DNA of 64,000 nucleotides, from the NCBI RefSeq assembly GCF_021401345.1, contig NZ_JACBGE010000014.1:62001-126000 (forward strand). Reading direction: 5' to 3'. The notes beneath the pieces were generated by a model. That model made no database searches. It was not told the origin of the DNA and saw nothing but the letters and a program-made list of their open reading frames with translations. The DNA is from Hydrogenophaga sp. NFH-34 (GTDB lineage: Bacteria; Pseudomonadota; Gammaproteobacteria; Burkholderiales; Burkholderiaceae_C). The position numbers and the translations under genes were made by a program. Numbering within the stretch: the stretch's first letter is position 1; the number at the start of each line of letters is the position of its first letter. Below are positions 1 to 8,325 of the stretch, piece after piece.

Positions 1-1
1 G

Positions 2-235
2 CTGCAAAGGCTCATGGCCATCAACGCGCCCGAGGCGCTGGAGCTGCGGCCGCTGGCCCGGCTGCTGGCCGGCCGGCTGCAGGAAAACCGCCGACTCGAA
101 GAACAGGTAGACCGCCAGGCCCAGCAGTTGCGCGAGGCGCAGCGCCGCATCGACATCCTCAACGACCGGCTGGAGGCCATGCGCGCCATCGAGCGCAGCC
201 TGACGCCCCGCCCGCCGGCCCGCCCCCTGCCATGA
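2..235 (+). CDS. QseG-like coiled-coil protein, C-terminal part (partial)
   Basis: The frame is open to the left edge of the window, so the ATG at 14 may be internal and this is probably the 3' end of a longer gene. The visible 77 codons are rich in Glu, Arg, Gln and Leu and form an obvious coiled coil that ends in a short Arg/Pro tail. It overlaps the ATG of the next gene by 4 bases. A kinase - small envelope protein - sigma-54 regulator order is known for glrK-qseG-glrR, and the C-terminal Ala-Ile-Glu-Arg-Ser type ending fits QseG-like proteins. That identity is an inference from position and composition; full sequence upstream would be needed. Confidence 0.5.
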   Translation: MQRLMAINAPEALELRPLARLLAGRLQENRRLEEQVDRQAQQLREAQRRIDILNDRLEAMRAIERSLTPRPPARPLP

Positions 236-1632
236 GCACCGCTCCCAGCCCGCGCGCGCGCCTGCTCGTCGTCGACGACGACGCCGACATGCTGCGCCTG
301 CTGTCGATGCGGTTGGGCGCGGCGGGCTACCAGGTCACGGCCGTCGGCTCGGCCGAAGCCGCGCTGAGCCAGCTCGACATCGAGCGGCCGCAACTGGTGC
401 TCTCCGACGTGCGCCTGCCCGGCAAGGACGGGCTGGCGCTGTTCGACGAGATCCGCAGCCGCCACCCGTCGCTGCCGGTGATCCTGCTGACCGCGCACGG
501 CACCATTCCCGACGCGGTGGAGGCCACTCGGCGCGGCGTCTTCACCTACCTGACCAAGCCCTACGACGCCAAGGAACTGCTGGAGCGCATCACCCAGGCC
601 CTGGCACTGAGCGCCCCCGCGCTGCCCGCGAGCCCGGCCGACGAGACCTGGCGCGCCGAGATCGTCAGCCGCTCCAGCCGCATGGCCGACCTGCTGGCCG
701 AAGCCCGCCTGGTGGCCCAGGGCGACGCCAGCGTGCTGCTGCGCGGCGACAGCGGCAGCGGCAAGGAGCTGCTGGCGCGCGCCATCCACCGCGCCAGCCG
801 GCGCGCCCGCAAGCCCTTCGTCGCGGTGAATTGCGGCGCCATTCCCGAAGCGCTGCTCGAATCCGAACTGTTCGGCCACATGAAGGGCGCCTTCACCGAC
901 GCCCACGCCAACCACAAGGGCCTGTTCCAGGCCGCGGACGGCGGCACGCTGCTGCTCGACGAAATCGGCGACATGCCGCCAGCGCTGCAGGTCAAGCTGC
1001 TGCGCGTGCTGCAGGAAAAGGCGGTGCGCCCGCTCGGCTCCAGCCAGTCGATCCCGGTCGACGTGCGCATCATCTCGGCCACGCACCGCGACCTCGAAAC
1101 CGCCATGGCGCAGGGCCAGTTCCGCGAAGACCTGTACTACCGGCTGAACGTGGTCACGCTGAACCTGCCCACGCTGGCCGAGCGGCGCGAAGACATTCCC
1201 CTGCTGGCCAACCACTTCCTGGCCCAGCTCGCGGCCAAATACGGCAAGCGCAGTTCCGGCTTCGCGCCGGAAGCGCTGAAGGCCCTGACCATGGCGAGCT
1301 GGCCCGGCAACGTGCGCCAGCTCTACAACGTGGTCGAACAGGTCTGTGCCCTGTCCACCACCCCGCTGGTGTCGCTGGCCCTGGTGCAGCGTGCGCTGCG
1401 CACACCGTCGGTCGAAGTGCTCAGCTTTGCCGACGCGCGCCAGCGGTTCGAGCGCGAATACCTGGTCGGCCTGCTGAAGATGACCGACGGCCACGTCGCC
1501 GACGCGGCCCGGCTGGCGCAGCGCAACCGCACCGAGTTCTACCGCCTGCTGCAGAAACATGCGCTCACGCCGGGCCTGTTCAAAAGCGACGGCCCGAACG
1601 GGGAATCGCAGGACGCTGTCGCCGATTCGTGA
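232..1632 (+). CDS. glrR: Sigma-54-dependent response regulator GlrR/QseF
   Basis: A 466-residue NtrC-family activator. The receiver domain covers about residues 10-125, with the phosphoacceptor Asp at 59 and the conserved Lys at 109. The AAA+ domain has Walker A GDSGSGKE at about 172-179, the sigma-54-contacting GAFTDA loop at about 219-224 and Walker B LLLDEIGD near 240-247. The C-terminal helix-turn-helix contains the NRTEFYRLL signature typical of the GlrR/QseF branch. In enterobacteria GlrR is phosphorylated by GlrK and activates sigma-54 promoters of envelope-linked targets from TGTC-N10-GACA sites. Two exact matches to that site lie at the end of this gene and just downstream, ahead of opgG. 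The kinase partner should lie just left of the window. Confidence 0.9.
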   Translation: MSTAPSPRARLLVVDDDADMLRLLSMRLGAAGYQVTAVGSAEAALSQLDIERPQLVLSDVRLPGKDGLALFDEIRSRHPSLPVILLTAHGTIPDAVEATRRGVFTYLTKPYDAKELLERITQALALSAPALPASPADETWRAEIVSRSSRMADLLAEARLVAQGDASVLLRGDSGSGKELLARAIHRASRRARKPFVAVNCGAIPEALLESELFGHMKGAFTDAHANHKGLFQAADGGTLLLDEIGDMPPALQVKLLRVLQEKAVRPLGSSQSIPVDVRIISATHRDLETAMAQGQFREDLYYRLNVVTLNLPTLAERREDIPLLANHFLAQLAAKYGKRSSGFAPEALKALTMASWPGNVRQLYNVVEQVCALSTTPLVSLALVQRALRTPSVEVLSFADARQRFEREYLVGLLKMTDGHVADAARLAQRNRTEFYRLLQKHALTPGLFKSDGPNGESQDAVADS

Positions 1633-1634
1633 CA
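1617..1634 (+). promoter_or_regulatory. GlrR-type enhancer box 1 (TGTC-N10-GACA)
   Basis: The sequence is TGTC, ten bases, GACA, an exact match to the GlrR binding consensus described in enterobacteria. It overlaps the glrR stop codon. Its centre is about 197 bp upstream of the start site predicted from the -24/-12 promoter at 1797-1812, a normal distance for a sigma-54 enhancer. Confidence 0.65.
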
Positions 1635-1683
1635 ACCCCAAGCCCTTGATTTCCAAGGGTTTGGCTCCGGCCCGCCGCCCATT

Positions 1684-1701
1684 TGTCGCCGACTGGCGAC
1701 A
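1684..1701 (+). promoter_or_regulatory. GlrR-type enhancer box 2 (TGTC-N10-GACA)
   Basis: A second exact TGTC-N10-GACA site. It sits inside a 9-bp perfect inverted repeat (TTTGTCGCC / GGCGACAAA, loop of 4). Its centre is about 130 bp upstream of the predicted sigma-54 start site and 67 bp from box 1. The inverted repeat alone could suggest a terminator for glrR, but it is followed by A and C runs rather than T, which fits an operator better. Confidence 0.7.
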
Positions 1702-1796
1702 AAAACCCCCTCCAACCCCGCGCCAACGCCCGTCAGCCGGCGTCGTTACATTCAAAAACCATAGCATCCCGTTGATCTGAAACGGTTTTTTGGACC

Positions 1797-1812
1797 TGGC
1801 ATAGGGTTTGCC
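1797..1812 (+). promoter_or_regulatory. Sigma-54 (-24/-12) promoter of opgGH
   Basis: TGGCATAGGGTTTGCC carries the invariant GG and GC dinucleotides with exactly ten bases between them, as required for sigma-54 promoters. It lies downstream of two GlrR-type boxes and directly before opgG. The predicted start site, about 12 bases after the GC, falls at or next to the opgG ATG at 1823. That implies a very short or absent 5' untranslated region, or translation from a slightly later codon. Confidence 0.7.
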
Positions 1813-1822
1813 CTATCTGGGC

Positions 1823-3400
1823 ATGACCTTCCGGATTTCTTCCCTTTTGCCGCGGCAGCGCCACCGCCGTCTGGCCGGTGCCGTGGCACTGGTCGCGGGG
1901 CTGGCCGCGGGCTGGGGCCCGGCGCAGGCGATGGACTGGGACGCCCTGGCAGAACTGGCGCGCACCCGCGCTCAAGCACCTTTCGAGGCCGCCAGCGACA
2001 AGCTGCCCGACGACCTCGCCGCGCTGGACTACGACCAGATCCGCGACATCCGCTTCCGCCCGGACCGCTCGCTCTGGCGCGACCGCGGCCTGCCCTTCGA
2101 AGCGCAGTTTTTTCACCTGGGCCTGTACCAGCGCCAGGCGGTGCACATCCATGAAATCACCCCCGAAGGCACGCGGCTGCTGCCGTACCAGGGTGACGAC
2201 TTCGACCTGGGCCGCAACACCGTGGACGCCAAGGCCTGGTGCGACCTCGGCCACGCCGGCTTCCGCCTGCACTACCCGCTGAACAACCCGGCCTACAAGG
2301 ACGAACTGGTCGTGTTCCAGGGCGCGAGCTATTTCCGCGCGCTGGGCATGGGCCAGCAATACGGTCTTTCCGCCCGCGGCCTGGCCATCGACACCGTGGG
2401 CGCTCCCGCCGGCCAGGGCGAAGAATTCCCGCGCTTCACCGACTTCTGGCTGCGCCGCCCCGAGGCCGGCGCCACTGGCGTGACGGTGCTGGCCCTGCTC
2501 GATTCGCCCCGGGCCACGGGGGCCTACCGCTTCGTGATCCGGCCGGGTGCTGCCACCACGATGACCGTGACGGCCCGGGTGTTCCTGCGCGAGGGCGCGG
2601 CCCCGGTCAACACCCTGGGCCTGGCGCCGCTGACCAGCATGTTCCTGCACGGCGAGGTGCAACCGACCGCGCGCGACTTCCGCCCCAAGGTGCACGACTC
2701 CGACGGCCTGATGATGCACACCGGCGACGGCGAATGGCTGTGGCGCCCGCTGCAAAACCCGTCGCGCATCTCGGTCAGTTCGTTCGCCATGCGCCAGCCG
2801 CGTGGTTTCGGCCTGATGCAGCGTGACCGCCGCTTTGCCAGCTACGAAGACGTCGAGGCCCGCTACGAGCGCCGCCCCAGCGTCTGGGTGCAACCCATCG
2901 GCGACTGGGGCGCCGGCCGCGTCGAGCTGGTGCAACTGCCCACGCCCGACGAAACCCACGACAACGTCGTCGCCTACTGGGTCCCGGCGACCTTGCCCGC
3001 GCAGGGCGAGTCGCTGGATTTCGCCTACGAGCTGTCCTGGCAGGGCGATGTGCAGCAGACGCCCCCGGGCGCCTGGGTCGTGCAGTCGCGCCGCGGGTAT
3101 GGCTACACCAGGCTTTCGGCCGACGAGCAGATCCGCCAGCCCCAGTTCGTGCTCGATTTCGCCGGCCCCGCGCTCGACGCCCTGCCCCCTGGTGCGCCGG
3201 TGCGCGCCGTGGTCTCCGCCAACGCCAACGGCCGCGTGGTCGAGACCCTGGCCTACCCCAATCCCGCCCAGCGCGGCTGGCGCGTGACGTTGCGCGTCGA
3301 GCGGCTCGACCCGAGCCAGCCCGTCGAACTCCGCGCCTATCTCCAACACCAGAACGACACCCTGAGCGAAACATGGACACACGTCATCTTGCCCGAGTGA
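1823..3400 (+). CDS. opgG: Periplasmic glucan biosynthesis protein OpgG (MdoG)
   Basis: A 525-residue OpgG/OpgD-family protein needed to build the branched backbone of osmoregulated periplasmic glucans. The N-terminus has a basic stretch, a hydrophobic core and a GPAQA cleavage site, so it is exported. The body shows family blocks such as the RFRPDRSLW, QFFHLG and PFISG-like SSFA regions. The ATG at 1823 was preferred over a TTG at 1808, which lies inside the sigma-54 -12 element. Since the predicted sigma-54 start site is also near 1823, a TTG at 1847, which still leaves a complete signal peptide, cannot be excluded. It overlaps opgH by 28 bases, so the two form one operon. Confidence 0.92.
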   Translation: MTFRISSLLPRQRHRRLAGAVALVAGLAAGWGPAQAMDWDALAELARTRAQAPFEAASDKLPDDLAALDYDQIRDIRFRPDRSLWRDRGLPFEAQFFHLGLYQRQAVHIHEITPEGTRLLPYQGDDFDLGRNTVDAKAWCDLGHAGFRLHYPLNNPAYKDELVVFQGASYFRALGMGQQYGLSARGLAIDTVGAPAGQGEEFPRFTDFWLRRPEAGATGVTVLALLDSPRATGAYRFVIRPGAATTMTVTARVFLREGAAPVNTLGLAPLTSMFLHGEVQPTARDFRPKVHDSDGLMMHTGDGEWLWRPLQNPSRISVSSFAMRQPRGFGLMQRDRRFASYEDVEARYERRPSVWVQPIGDWGAGRVELVQLPTPDETHDNVVAYWVPATLPAQGESLDFAYELSWQGDVQQTPPGAWVVQSRRGYGYTRLSADEQIRQPQFVLDFAGPALDALPPGAPVRAVVSANANGRVVETLAYPNPAQRGWRVTLRVERLDPSQPVELRAYLQHQNDTLSETWTHVILPE

Positions 3401-5358
3401 CCTCGCCGACCGCCCCCCGCAGCCCGCTGCGCGAGGAACGCCACCCGAACGCGGTGACCGCACCGCCCGTGCACCGGGGCGCCATGGTGCCGCGGCCCTG
3501 GCGCGGGTTCTGGAACAGCGTCGGCACCACGCTGCTGGCCACGGCCAGCAACCTGCTGCCCCCGCGCGAGCCGCGCGCACCGCAACCGGCGCGCGCCGCC
3601 TGGGAACACACCGCCGACCGCCGCCGCCTGGCCTTCATGCTGATCGCCGTGCTGAGCACGGTGCTGGCGGCCTGGCTGTTCACCGACGCCCAGCCGGCCG
3701 AAGGCAATCCCTGGCTGCGTGGCCTGCACACGGTGCTGTTCGTGGTGCTCTCGGCTTGGGTTGTCACCGGTTTCGTCACCGCGCTGATGGGCGCCTGGGT
3801 GATGCTGTTCGGTGACAAGGCCTCGATCTCCGCCGCGTCGGTGCGCCACCAGCCCATGAACCCCGAGGCCCGCACCGCCGTGATCATGCCGATCTGCAAC
3901 GAGGACGTGGCCACCGTGTTCGCCGGCCTGCGCGCCACGTGCGAGTCGCTGGCGGCCACCGGCCACGCCGGCCAGTTCGACGTGTTCGTGCTCTCCGACA
4001 GCTACGACCCGGCCATCGCCGCCGCCGAGCGCGAAGCCTGGGAAAACCTGCGCGCCGCCCTGGTGTCGCAACCCGGCCAGCCGGCGGTGGAGGTCTACTA
4101 CCGCCTGCGCACGCGCCGCACGCACCGCAAGGCCGGCAACGTGGCCGACTTCTGCCGCCGCTGGGGCAAGGACTACCGCTACATGGTGGTGCTCGACGCC
4201 GACAGCGTGATGAGCGGCAGTTGCCTGACCACCCTGGTCAAGCTGATGGAAGCCCATCCGCAGGCCGGCATCATCCAGACCGCCACCCAGGCCATCGGTC
4301 ACGCGACCCTGCACGCCCGCGCCCAGCAGTTCGCCAGCCGCGTCACCGGCCGCCTGTTCACCCTGGGCATGCAGTTCTGGCAACTGGGCGAATCGCACTA
4401 CTGGGGCCACAACGCCATCATCCGCGTCGAGCCGTTCATGAAGCACTGTGCGCTGGCCCCGATCCCGGGCAAGGGCGGCATGGCCGGCGGCATCATGAGC
4501 CACGACTTCGTCGAAGCCGCCCTCATGCGCCGCGCCGGCTACCACGTCTGGCTGGTGTCCGACCTCACCGGCAGCTACGAGCAGCAGCCGCCCGACCTGC
4601 TCAGCGAGCTGCAGCGCGACCGCCGCTGGTGCCAGGGCAACCTGCAGAACGCCCGTCTGGCGGCCGAACCCGGCCTGCACCGCGTGCACCGCGCCATGTT
4701 CGCCATCGGCGCCATGTCCTACGTCTCGGCCCCGCTGTGGATGGCCTTCCTGCTGCTGGGCACGGCCCTGCTGGTGTCGGGCCCCGACCTGCCCACCACC
4801 TGGCAAGCCGTGCCGGTCGAAGTGCGCGGCCTCTGGGCCTGGACACTGTGCCTGCTGTTCCTGCCCCGCGTGCTGGGCGTGCTGGCCGTGCTGCTCAAGG
4901 GCGAACAACGCAGCTACGGCGGCACCGGCCTGCTGCTGGGCAGCGCCGTGCTGGAAAGCGTGATGGCCGTGCTGCAGGCCCCCATCCGCATGGTCGCGCA
5001 CTCGATCTTCGTGGTGGTCGCGCTCACCGGCATCAAGCTCGAATGGAAGTCGCCGCCCCGGGAAGCTGTGGGTGTGCCCTGGAGCGATGCCCTGGCCCGC
5101 CTGGCCCCGGTGTCGCTCGCCGTGGCCGCCCTGGTGATGGGCTCGACCCTGATCAACCCCGACGCGCTGCCCTGGCTGCTGCCGGTGGCTCTGCCCCTGC
5201 TGCTGGCCGTGCCCGTCACGGTGCTGACCGGCCACGTGCACCTGGGCACCTGGATGCGCGCACGCGGCCTGCTGCTGATCCCGGAAGAATCCTGGTCGCC
5301 GGCCGTGCTGCGCCGCGCCTGGCGCCATGCCAGCCGTCTGGCGCTGAAGGCGGCCTGA
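3373..5358 (+). CDS. opgH: Glucans biosynthesis glucosyltransferase OpgH (MdoH)
   Basis: A 661-residue inner-membrane family 2 glycosyltransferase that polymerises the beta-glucan backbone from UDP-glucose. Several membrane segments flank a cytoplasmic catalytic domain showing VLDADS (the DxD-type metal site, near residue 275) and a QRDRRWCQGN block (Q/RxxRW acceptor motif, near residue 415). It is shorter than the enterobacterial protein of about 850 residues, mainly at the N-terminus. It begins 28 bases inside opgG and is presumably co-transcribed from the same sigma-54 promoter. Confidence 0.93.
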   Translation: MDTRHLARVTSPTAPRSPLREERHPNAVTAPPVHRGAMVPRPWRGFWNSVGTTLLATASNLLPPREPRAPQPARAAWEHTADRRRLAFMLIAVLSTVLAAWLFTDAQPAEGNPWLRGLHTVLFVVLSAWVVTGFVTALMGAWVMLFGDKASISAASVRHQPMNPEARTAVIMPICNEDVATVFAGLRATCESLAATGHAGQFDVFVLSDSYDPAIAAAEREAWENLRAALVSQPGQPAVEVYYRLRTRRTHRKAGNVADFCRRWGKDYRYMVVLDADSVMSGSCLTTLVKLMEAHPQAGIIQTATQAIGHATLHARAQQFASRVTGRLFTLGMQFWQLGESHYWGHNAIIRVEPFMKHCALAPIPGKGGMAGGIMSHDFVEAALMRRAGYHVWLVSDLTGSYEQQPPDLLSELQRDRRWCQGNLQNARLAAEPGLHRVHRAMFAIGAMSYVSAPLWMAFLLLGTALLVSGPDLPTTWQAVPVEVRGLWAWTLCLLFLPRVLGVLAVLLKGEQRSYGGTGLLLGSAVLESVMAVLQAPIRMVAHSIFVVVALTGIKLEWKSPPREAVGVPWSDALARLAPVSLAVAALVMGSTLINPDALPWLLPVALPLLLAVPVTVLTGHVHLGTWMRARGLLLIPEESWSPAVLRRAWRHASRLALKAA

Positions 5359-5407
5359 AGACACCAGCCCCCCCACAGGGCGCAGACACACGCACCGCTC
5401 ACGTTCA

Positions 5408-5438
5408 AAGCCACGCGCTCTCCAGGAGGTCGTGGCTT
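5408..5438 (+). terminator. Possible opgH terminator hairpin
   Basis: AAGCCACG and CGTGGCTT form an 8-bp perfect stem with a 15-base loop, 50 bases after opgH. There is no T-run, so this is a weak candidate. I recognise nothing else in the 247 bases between opgH and the convergent aldehyde dehydrogenase gene. Confidence 0.35.
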
Positions 5439-5605
5439 CGTTGAAAAACGCCGCTCACTGCTCGCCAGGGCCTGGCGGTGGCGTGGCGACCGGTTGTTCC
5501 CAACGAGTCGGGAAGGCGGAGGGCGACGACCGCGTGCCGAGTGAGGCCCGGGACGTTGCCACACACCGGCATCGGCGATGCCTTTGCGCCGGCAGCCCCC
5601 GGCAC

Positions 5606-7099
5606 TCAGCGCCGGACAAAGGGATTGGGCACATCCAGGTCTGTCGAAATCCAGACCGACTTGGTTTCCAGATACTCCTTGATCGCCTCCACACCCGACT
5701 CGCGCCCGATCCCTGAGCGCTTGTAGCCACCAAAAGGTGTCGTGAAGCTGGTCGCTCGGTAGTTGTTGATCCAGACAGTCCCTGCACGCAACTTCGACGA
5801 CATGAGCATCGCGCGGTGAAGGGACTGGGTCCAGACCCCTGCCGCCAGGCCATACTGCACATCGTTGCCGATGCGAATGGCATCCGCTTCGTCCTCGAAC
5901 GGAATCACCGACAGCACAGGGCCGAACACCTCCTCCTGGGCAATGCGCATGCCGTTGTTCACGCCTGTGAAGATCGTGGGCTCGACAAACCAGCCTGCCC
6001 CCAGGTCGGGGCGTGCCCGCCCTCCCAGCACACACCGCGCTCCCTCGGCCCGTGCAATGTCCAGATACCCCAGAATTTTGTCGAACTGAGGACGGGTGGC
6101 GATCGGACCGATGCGCGTTTGCGGGTCGGCGGGATCACCCAGGCGCGCGTCTTTCACGAAGTCGATCAGACGCTCGACAAAGGCATCATGGATCGATGCC
6201 TGCACCAGCAGACGTGAGCCCGCAATGCAGGTCTGGCCCGCTGCCGCAAAAATGCCGGAAACAACCCCCTTGACCGCCTGATCCAGGTCCGCGTCGTCGA
6301 AAACAATGTTGGGCGACTTGCCACCCAGTTCGAGTGTCACGGTCTTCAGCCCGCGAGCGGCGGCTTCGTAGATCTTCTGCCCCGCCAGTTCCCCCCCGGT
6401 GAAACCCACATGCGCCACCAGGGGATGCGTCACCAGCGGCTCACCCGCTTCGGCGCCCAACCCGGTCACCACGTTCACCACGCCATCCGGGAAACCCGCC
6501 TCCTTGAACAACCGCGCGAACAAGACGGCAGACGGTGATGTGAACTCCGAGGGCTTGATGACCGCCGTGCACCCGGCCGCCAGCGCTGGCGCGAGCTTCC
6601 AGCTGGTCAGCGTCAGCGGCGAATTCCAGGGCGTGATGATCGCCACCACCCCTTTGGCCTCGTAGCGGGTGAAGCAGGTCACCCCTTTCTTGTCTGTGGG
6701 GATGACGTGGCTCTCCACCTTGTCGGCCAGGCCCGCGTAGTAGCGGAAGTAGTCCGCCACGTAGCGCACCTGCGAGGTGACTTCTGCCGCCAGCTTGCCG
6801 TTGTCACGCATCTCCACTTCGGCCAACGCCGCCGCATTTTGGGCCAAAAGTTCCGACAGACGGAACAATATTTCACCACGGCGTGTGGCGCTCATTTCTG
6901 ACCAAGGACCGCTTTCAAAGGCCTTGTGGGCCGCCTTCACTGCACGGTCCACATCCGCAGCGTCGCCGCGAGCCACCATGGCCCAGGCCTGCCCGGAAAA
7001 GGGGTTCTGCGTCTCGAAGTAGCTGCCGGTCGCAGGGGGAACTTCCTGGCCGTCAATGTAGTGTGTGAAATGAGGGAGAGCGTCAGCGGTCATGGACAT
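5606..7099 (-). CDS. NAD(P)-dependent aldehyde dehydrogenase
   Basis: A 497-residue member of the aldehyde dehydrogenase superfamily, oxidising an aldehyde to its acid in the cytoplasm. The conserved catalytic Glu lies in LELGGKSP (near residue 265) and the nucleophilic Cys in the GQTCIAGSR block (near residue 299). The NAD-binding ITPWNSPL motif is near residue 155, and the C-terminal PFGGYKRSGIGRE block is intact. The gene is divergent from a Bug receptor gene. The aldo/keto reductase and IclR genes nearby suggest a small inducible catabolic module. The substrate cannot be read from the sequence. Confidence 0.88.
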   Translation of the reverse strand: MSMTADALPHFTHYIDGQEVPPATGSYFETQNPFSGQAWAMVARGDAADVDRAVKAAHKAFESGPWSEMSATRRGEILFRLSELLAQNAAALAEVEMRDNGKLAAEVTSQVRYVADYFRYYAGLADKVESHVIPTDKKGVTCFTRYEAKGVVAIITPWNSPLTLTSWKLAPALAAGCTAVIKPSEFTSPSAVLFARLFKEAGFPDGVVNVVTGLGAEAGEPLVTHPLVAHVGFTGGELAGQKIYEAAARGLKTVTLELGGKSPNIVFDDADLDQAVKGVVSGIFAAAGQTCIAGSRLLVQASIHDAFVERLIDFVKDARLGDPADPQTRIGPIATRPQFDKILGYLDIARAEGARCVLGGRARPDLGAGWFVEPTIFTGVNNGMRIAQEEVFGPVLSVIPFEDEADAIRIGNDVQYGLAAGVWTQSLHRAMLMSSKLRAGTVWINNYRATSFTTPFGGYKRSGIGRESGVEAIKEYLETKSVWISTDLDVPNPFVRR

Positions 7100-7176
7100 G
7101 CGGTCTTGAAAGAAGGGAAGACAGGGACATCGCCGTGCGCAGAAATCACTTGGATTTCGACAATCGGCCCAGAAAG

Positions 7177-7205
7177 TTGCATTCTGCAGAATTTGATTCT
7201 ATTAT
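7177..7205 (+). promoter_or_regulatory. Promoter of the Bug receptor gene with overlapping palindromic operator
   Basis: TTGCAT (7177-7182) and TATTAT (7200-7205) are separated by 17 bases, a good sigma-70 pair. Between them lies the perfect 12-bp palindrome ATTCTGCAGAAT (7181-7192). It continues into AGAAT-TTG-ATTCT (7188-7200), so three ATTCT half-sites alternate in orientation. A repressor bound here would block the promoter. The IclR regulator encoded at 9442 is the obvious candidate. The whole 192-bp divergent gap would also serve the aldehyde dehydrogenase gene. Confidence 0.55.
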
Positions 7206-7291
7206 TCAAGCACCGCGGCAAAAAAGCTCGGACAAGCCCGGATCAACAAGCCCGGGTTTGGCTTCACCCCATCGAAGGAGACACTGTTTTT

Positions 7292-8284
7292 ATGGATCGA
7301 CTCACCACCCGACGCGCTTTCGCCAGCCTGGCTGCCGGACTGGCACTGACCTCCACCAGCCTCGTCCAGGCCCAGGACACCGGCGGATTCCCCAGCCAAC
7401 CTCTGCGCATCGTTGTCGGGTTCCCTGCGGGGGGGCCGACCGATGTGTCGGCCCGTCTGATCGCTGAATCGCTGACCCGCTCCCTGGGGCAACCCGTCAT
7501 CGTGGACAACAAACCCGGCGCGAATGCCACATTGGCGGCCGATATCGTCGCAAGAGCCAAACCGGACGGCTACACGATCCTGATGGCGGCCACCAACCAC
7601 CCCATCAACGCGTCGCTGTACAAGAACCTGAAGTTCGACAGCGAAAAGAGCTTCGCGCCCATCACGGCGGTGGCCGTGGCACCCACGGTGCTGGTGGTCA
7701 ACCCGAAATTTCCGGCCAAGACCTATGCCGAGTTCATCGCGCTGGTCAAGAGCGGCCCCGGCAAATACACGTACGCCAGCGCCGGCAATGGCGGCACGCC
7801 TCACCTCTCAGCGGAAATGTTCAAAGGCCTCACGGGCACGTCCATCGTCCACATTCCCTATCGCGGCGCAGCCCCGGCGGTCACCGACCTGATGGGCGGG
7901 CAGGTGGACATGTCCTTTGCCACGCTGGGCTCGGTCTTGCCCCTCCTTCAGAGCGGACAACTGCGTGCCATTGCCGTGGCGGCCCCCCAACGCAGCCGGC
8001 TCCTGCCAGACGTGCCCACCTTTGAAGAATCGGGCCTCAAAAACTTCCGTCTGGACTCGTGGTACGGCCTCATGGCCCCTGCAGGAACGCCCAAACCGGT
8101 GATCGACCGGCTCTACACCGACATCGTCAAGGCGGTGTCCCAAACCGCCTACCAGCAAAAGCTCAACGCCGCCGGCCTGGAGCCCGTGACCACCAGCAAC
8201 CCGACACAGTTCACCGAACAATTGCGGCACGAAATTTCGACCTATGGCGCGCTCGTGCGCGCCAACAACGTCGTGCTCGACTGA
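7292..8284 (+). CDS. Bug/TctC-family tripartite tricarboxylate transporter substrate-binding protein
   Basis: A 330-residue periplasmic receptor of the Bug family, which is hugely expanded in Burkholderiales and binds small carboxylates or related solutes. The N-terminus has a TRRAFAS motif followed by a hydrophobic core and a VQAQD cleavage region, so export could be by Tat or Sec. The family blocks PLRIVVGFPAGGPTD, VDNKPGAN and VPTFEESG are present. The start at 7292 was chosen because GAAGGAG lies 11 bases upstream; longer in-frame starts would read through the promoter. No membrane subunits (TctA/TctB) are nearby, which is usual for orphan Bug receptors. Confidence 0.88.
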   Translation: MDRLTTRRAFASLAAGLALTSTSLVQAQDTGGFPSQPLRIVVGFPAGGPTDVSARLIAESLTRSLGQPVIVDNKPGANATLAADIVARAKPDGYTILMAATNHPINASLYKNLKFDSEKSFAPITAVAVAPTVLVVNPKFPAKTYAEFIALVKSGPGKYTYASAGNGGTPHLSAEMFKGLTGTSIVHIPYRGAAPAVTDLMGGQVDMSFATLGSVLPLLQSGQLRAIAVAAPQRSRLLPDVPTFEESGLKNFRLDSWYGLMAPAGTPKPVIDRLYTDIVKAVSQTAYQQKLNAAGLEPVTTSNPTQFTEQLRHEISTYGALVRANNVVLD

Positions 8285-8325
8285 GCCAGCCAGCCCCCCG
8301 CCCCACCGTCAGCGCACCAACACAC

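Noticed and set aside
1684..1701. Inverted repeat read as the glrR terminator
   Set aside because: It is followed by A and C runs, not T, and matches the GlrR site exactly; an operator explains it better.
1808..1822. TTG start for opgG at 1808
   Set aside because: It lies within the -12 region of the sigma-54 promoter, so it would not be in the transcript.
6926..7291. N-terminal extension of the Bug receptor frame upstream of 7292
   Set aside because: It overlaps the aldehyde dehydrogenase gene and the promoter; the ATG at 7292 has a Shine-Dalgarno sequence and directly precedes the signal peptide.
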